In this document: in pieces, positions 5,863 through 7,018 of the stretch
How positions within the stretch are numbered: position 1 is the stretch's first letter
Layout of the letters: each line of letters begins with the position of its first letter
Source: an uncultured Lachnospiraceae bacterium
Lineage (GTDB): Bacteria > Bacillota_A > Clostridia > Lachnospirales > Lachnospiraceae
Reading direction: 5' to 3'
NCBI GenBank assembly: GCA_900556645.1
Contig: USPJ01000054.1
Coordinates: 1 to 7,018 of the forward strand
Length of the DNA: 7,018 nucleotides
Position numbers and translations under genes: made by a program
Notes under the pieces: model-generated
Seen by the model: only the letters and a program-made list of their open reading frames with translations
Told to the model about the DNA's origin: nothing
Databases searched by the model: none

Positions 5863-6750
5863 ATGACACGAATTTTGACTTATCATATAGAAAAAAATAT
5901 AACAGTGGGGAATTTTCTGAAAGAACAGGGTTATTCCCATGGGGTAATTGTCCATCTGAAAAAGACTCCCCGAAGCATTTTACGGGGGGAGGAATGGCTC
6001 TATGTCCGGGATATGCTCTACGTCGGAGATGTGCTGACGGTTACTTTGGAAGAAGACTCTTCCTCCCCGAAGATTCTTCCGGTACCTCTGCCCTTCGACA
6101 TCGTATACGAGGATGAAGATATTTTAGTGGTAAACAAGCCTGCTGATATGCCTGTCCATCCTTCTTTGAACCATTATGAAAACACCCTTGCCAACGGAAT
6201 TGCCTACTTTTTTCAGCAAAAAAATGAACCTTATGTGTTCCGCTGTATGAACCGTTTAGACCGGGACACCACTGGGCTTACCATCTTGGCAAAGCATATG
6301 CTCAGTGCCTCCGTTCTCTCCAAAGCCATGGCAGAACGGGAAATTTCCCGAACCTATCTGGCTATTGTTGACGGTGTTCTGGAGGGAGAAGGCACCATAA
6401 ATGCCCCGATTGGAAGGGAAGATGGCTCTGCCATTACCCGCTGTATCGATTATGAACACGGGGACCGTGCCGTAACCCACTATAAGGTTTTGGCAGTATC
6501 AAAGGGGCTTACCCTGCTTTCCCTACAACTGGAAACGGGACGCACCCACCAGATACGGGTGCATATGAAACACTTGGGCTATCCTTTGATTGGAGACTAC
6601 CTCTACCATCCCCACAACAGACAGATGGAACGGCAGGCTCTCCATGCCTATCGGTTGGCTTTTACTCATCCAATCACAAAAAAGGCAATGGAGTTTTATG
6701 CTCCACTGCCTTCAGATATGGCTGCTCTATTCCCCGCCCAGCTTCTTTGA
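5863..6750 (+). CDS. RluA/RluD-family RNA pseudouridine synthase
   Basis: Enzymes of this family convert specific uridines in rRNA (or tRNA) to pseudouridine. The 295 residues comprise a short S4-like N-terminal RNA-binding segment (about 1-62, with ITVGNFLKEQGYS and VGDVLTVTL) and the catalytic domain. DILVVNKPADMPVHPS (86-101) is followed by NRLDRDTTGLTILAK (130-144), where Asp133 is the expected catalytic aspartate. ISRTYLAIVDG (161-171), LETGRTHQIRVHMKHLGYPL (223-242, family signature) and HAYRLAFTHP (261-270) follow. The ATG at 5863 is preceded at six bases by GGGTGA, which pairs with the anti-Shine-Dalgarno tail. It is the only complete plus-strand gene. Its last 24 bases overlap the end of the convergent DUF368 gene, and its 3' coding region contains that gene's probable terminator. 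Which uridine it modifies cannot be told, so I give no gene symbol. Confidence 0.95.
   Translation: MTRILTYHIEKNITVGNFLKEQGYSHGVIVHLKKTPRSILRGEEWLYVRDMLYVGDVLTVTLEEDSSSPKILPVPLPFDIVYEDEDILVVNKPADMPVHPSLNHYENTLANGIAYFFQQKNEPYVFRCMNRLDRDTTGLTILAKHMLSASVLSKAMAEREISRTYLAIVDGVLEGEGTINAPIGREDGSAITRCIDYEHGDRAVTHYKVLAVSKGLTLLSLQLETGRTHQIRVHMKHLGYPLIGDYLYHPHNRQMERQALHAYRLAFTHPITKKAMEFYAPLPSDMAALFPAQLL
6678..6710 (-). terminator. Rho-independent terminator of the DUF368 gene, inside the convergent pseudouridine synthase gene
   Basis: On the minus strand, GGCAGTGGAG (6710-6701), loop CATAAAA and CTCCATTGCC (6693-6684) form a 10-bp stem with one G-U pair, followed by TTTTTT (6683-6678). It starts 16 bases beyond the DUF368 stop codon. 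On the plus strand the same position is an A-C mismatch and no T-run follows, so the structure favours the minus strand. It lies wholly within coding sequence for the conserved C-terminal segment AMEFYAPLP. Confidence 0.7.
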
Positions 6751-7018
6751 AACAACAATTCCGATGACTAACATCACAGCTCCTGTGAGAATGGATATCA
6801 GATTAATACCGGAAAAATCATTTACAAGGACAATAGCTACCGGCGATGCCACAATCAGTCCGATAATTGCCCAATATGCCTGTAACGGATATTTTTCAAA
6901 TATTTTTTCGATGATTTTTGCAATGGCAAAGATTCCAACCACCACTCCGATACCGAAAGGTACCAGAAAAGCACAGTCACTTAACATTCCCTGCACATTT
7001 CCGCCCCGGTAGAATCCA
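6727..7018 (-). CDS. DUF368 family membrane protein (candidate polyprenyl-phosphate translocase), C-terminal part
   Basis: Ninety-six residues are visible and the frame is open to the right edge, so the gene begins outside the window; the protein family is about 280-300 residues long. Three hydrophobic, probably membrane-spanning stretches are seen: VPFGIGVVVGIFAIAKII, AYWAIIGLIVASPVAIVLV and LISILTGAVMLVIGIVVS. The pattern FGIGVVVGIFAIAKIIEKIF followed by YPLQAYWAIIGLIVASP resembles the second half of DUF368 proteins. Members of that family (PopT in Vibrio) have been implicated in recycling undecaprenyl phosphate across the cytoplasmic membrane; that function is known for the family, not shown here. 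It converges on the pseudouridine synthase gene and overlaps it by 24 bp. The assignment rests on a fragment, so another polytopic family is possible. Confidence 0.8.
   Translation of the reverse strand, partial: GFYRGGNVQGMLSDCAFLVPFGIGVVVGIFAIAKIIEKIFEKYPLQAYWAIIGLIVASPVAIVLVNDFSGINLISILTGAVMLVIGIVVSKKLGGE

Noticed and set aside
5755..5955. Minus-strand reading frame of 66 codons upstream of sigK, ending in a Lys/Arg-rich stretch
   Set aside because: It is out of frame with sigK, covers the divergent promoter region and the start of the pseudouridine synthase gene, and is explained by A-rich sequence. It cannot supply a sigma-K pro-sequence.
6774..6788. TCACAG-CTC-CTGTGA inverted repeat just after the pseudouridine synthase stop, as its terminator
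   Set aside because: The stem is only 6 bp with a 3-base loop, no T-run follows on the plus strand, and it lies in DUF368 coding sequence. The real terminator of the plus-strand gene was not found.
6727..6996. A complete 89-codon small membrane protein starting at GTG 6996
   Set aside because: The frame stays open to the window edge and the sequence reads as the C-terminal part of a larger DUF368 protein, so the GTG is an internal valine codon.

Overview
The window looks like the chromosome of a low-to-mid GC Firmicute of class Clostridia, most likely a Lachnospiraceae-type bacterium. The grounds are a CodY-type GAF regulator, a sporulation sigma factor of the sigma-K type, AGGAGG-like ribosome binding sites, TTG and GTG starts next to ATG, and Clostridia-like protein sequences. 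The genus cannot be fixed from the sequence alone. The window is gene-dense. It shows no mobile element, CRISPR array, tRNA or rRNA, and the longest intergenic gap is 110 bp.

From right to left on the minus strand: sigK (5114-5752) ends in a strong hairpin. A comM/yifB - dprA - topA cluster (5020 down to 524) follows, with dprA overlapping comM by 11 nt and topA starting 20 nt past the dprA stop. The codY gene comes next, cut by the left edge after 144 codons. The comM cluster has a promoter candidate buried in the sigK terminator. The codY gene has its own promoter candidate containing a CodY-box-like palindrome. On the plus strand, an RluA-family pseudouridine synthase gene (5863-6750) is divergent from sigK. 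At the right edge is the C-terminal part of a DUF368 membrane protein gene on the minus strand. It overlaps the pseudouridine synthase gene tail to tail by 24 bp, and its probable terminator lies inside that gene.

The genes cover DNA processing (a ComM-type branch-migration ATPase, the DprA single-strand DNA and RecA loader, topoisomerase I), nutrient-sensing transcription (CodY), late mother-cell sporulation transcription (sigma-K), RNA modification and probably lipid-carrier recycling. The order dprA-topA-...-codY is the ancestral Firmicute order. In Bacillus subtilis four genes sit between topA and codY, but here the two are adjacent.

I found no convincing undescribed multi-gene system. 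The points of interest are compact regulatory arrangements: a terminator overlapping a promoter, a terminator inside a convergent gene, a putative CodY autoregulatory site, and a sigma-K without a pro-sequence behind a sporulation-type promoter candidate. These are read by eye and remain hypotheses.
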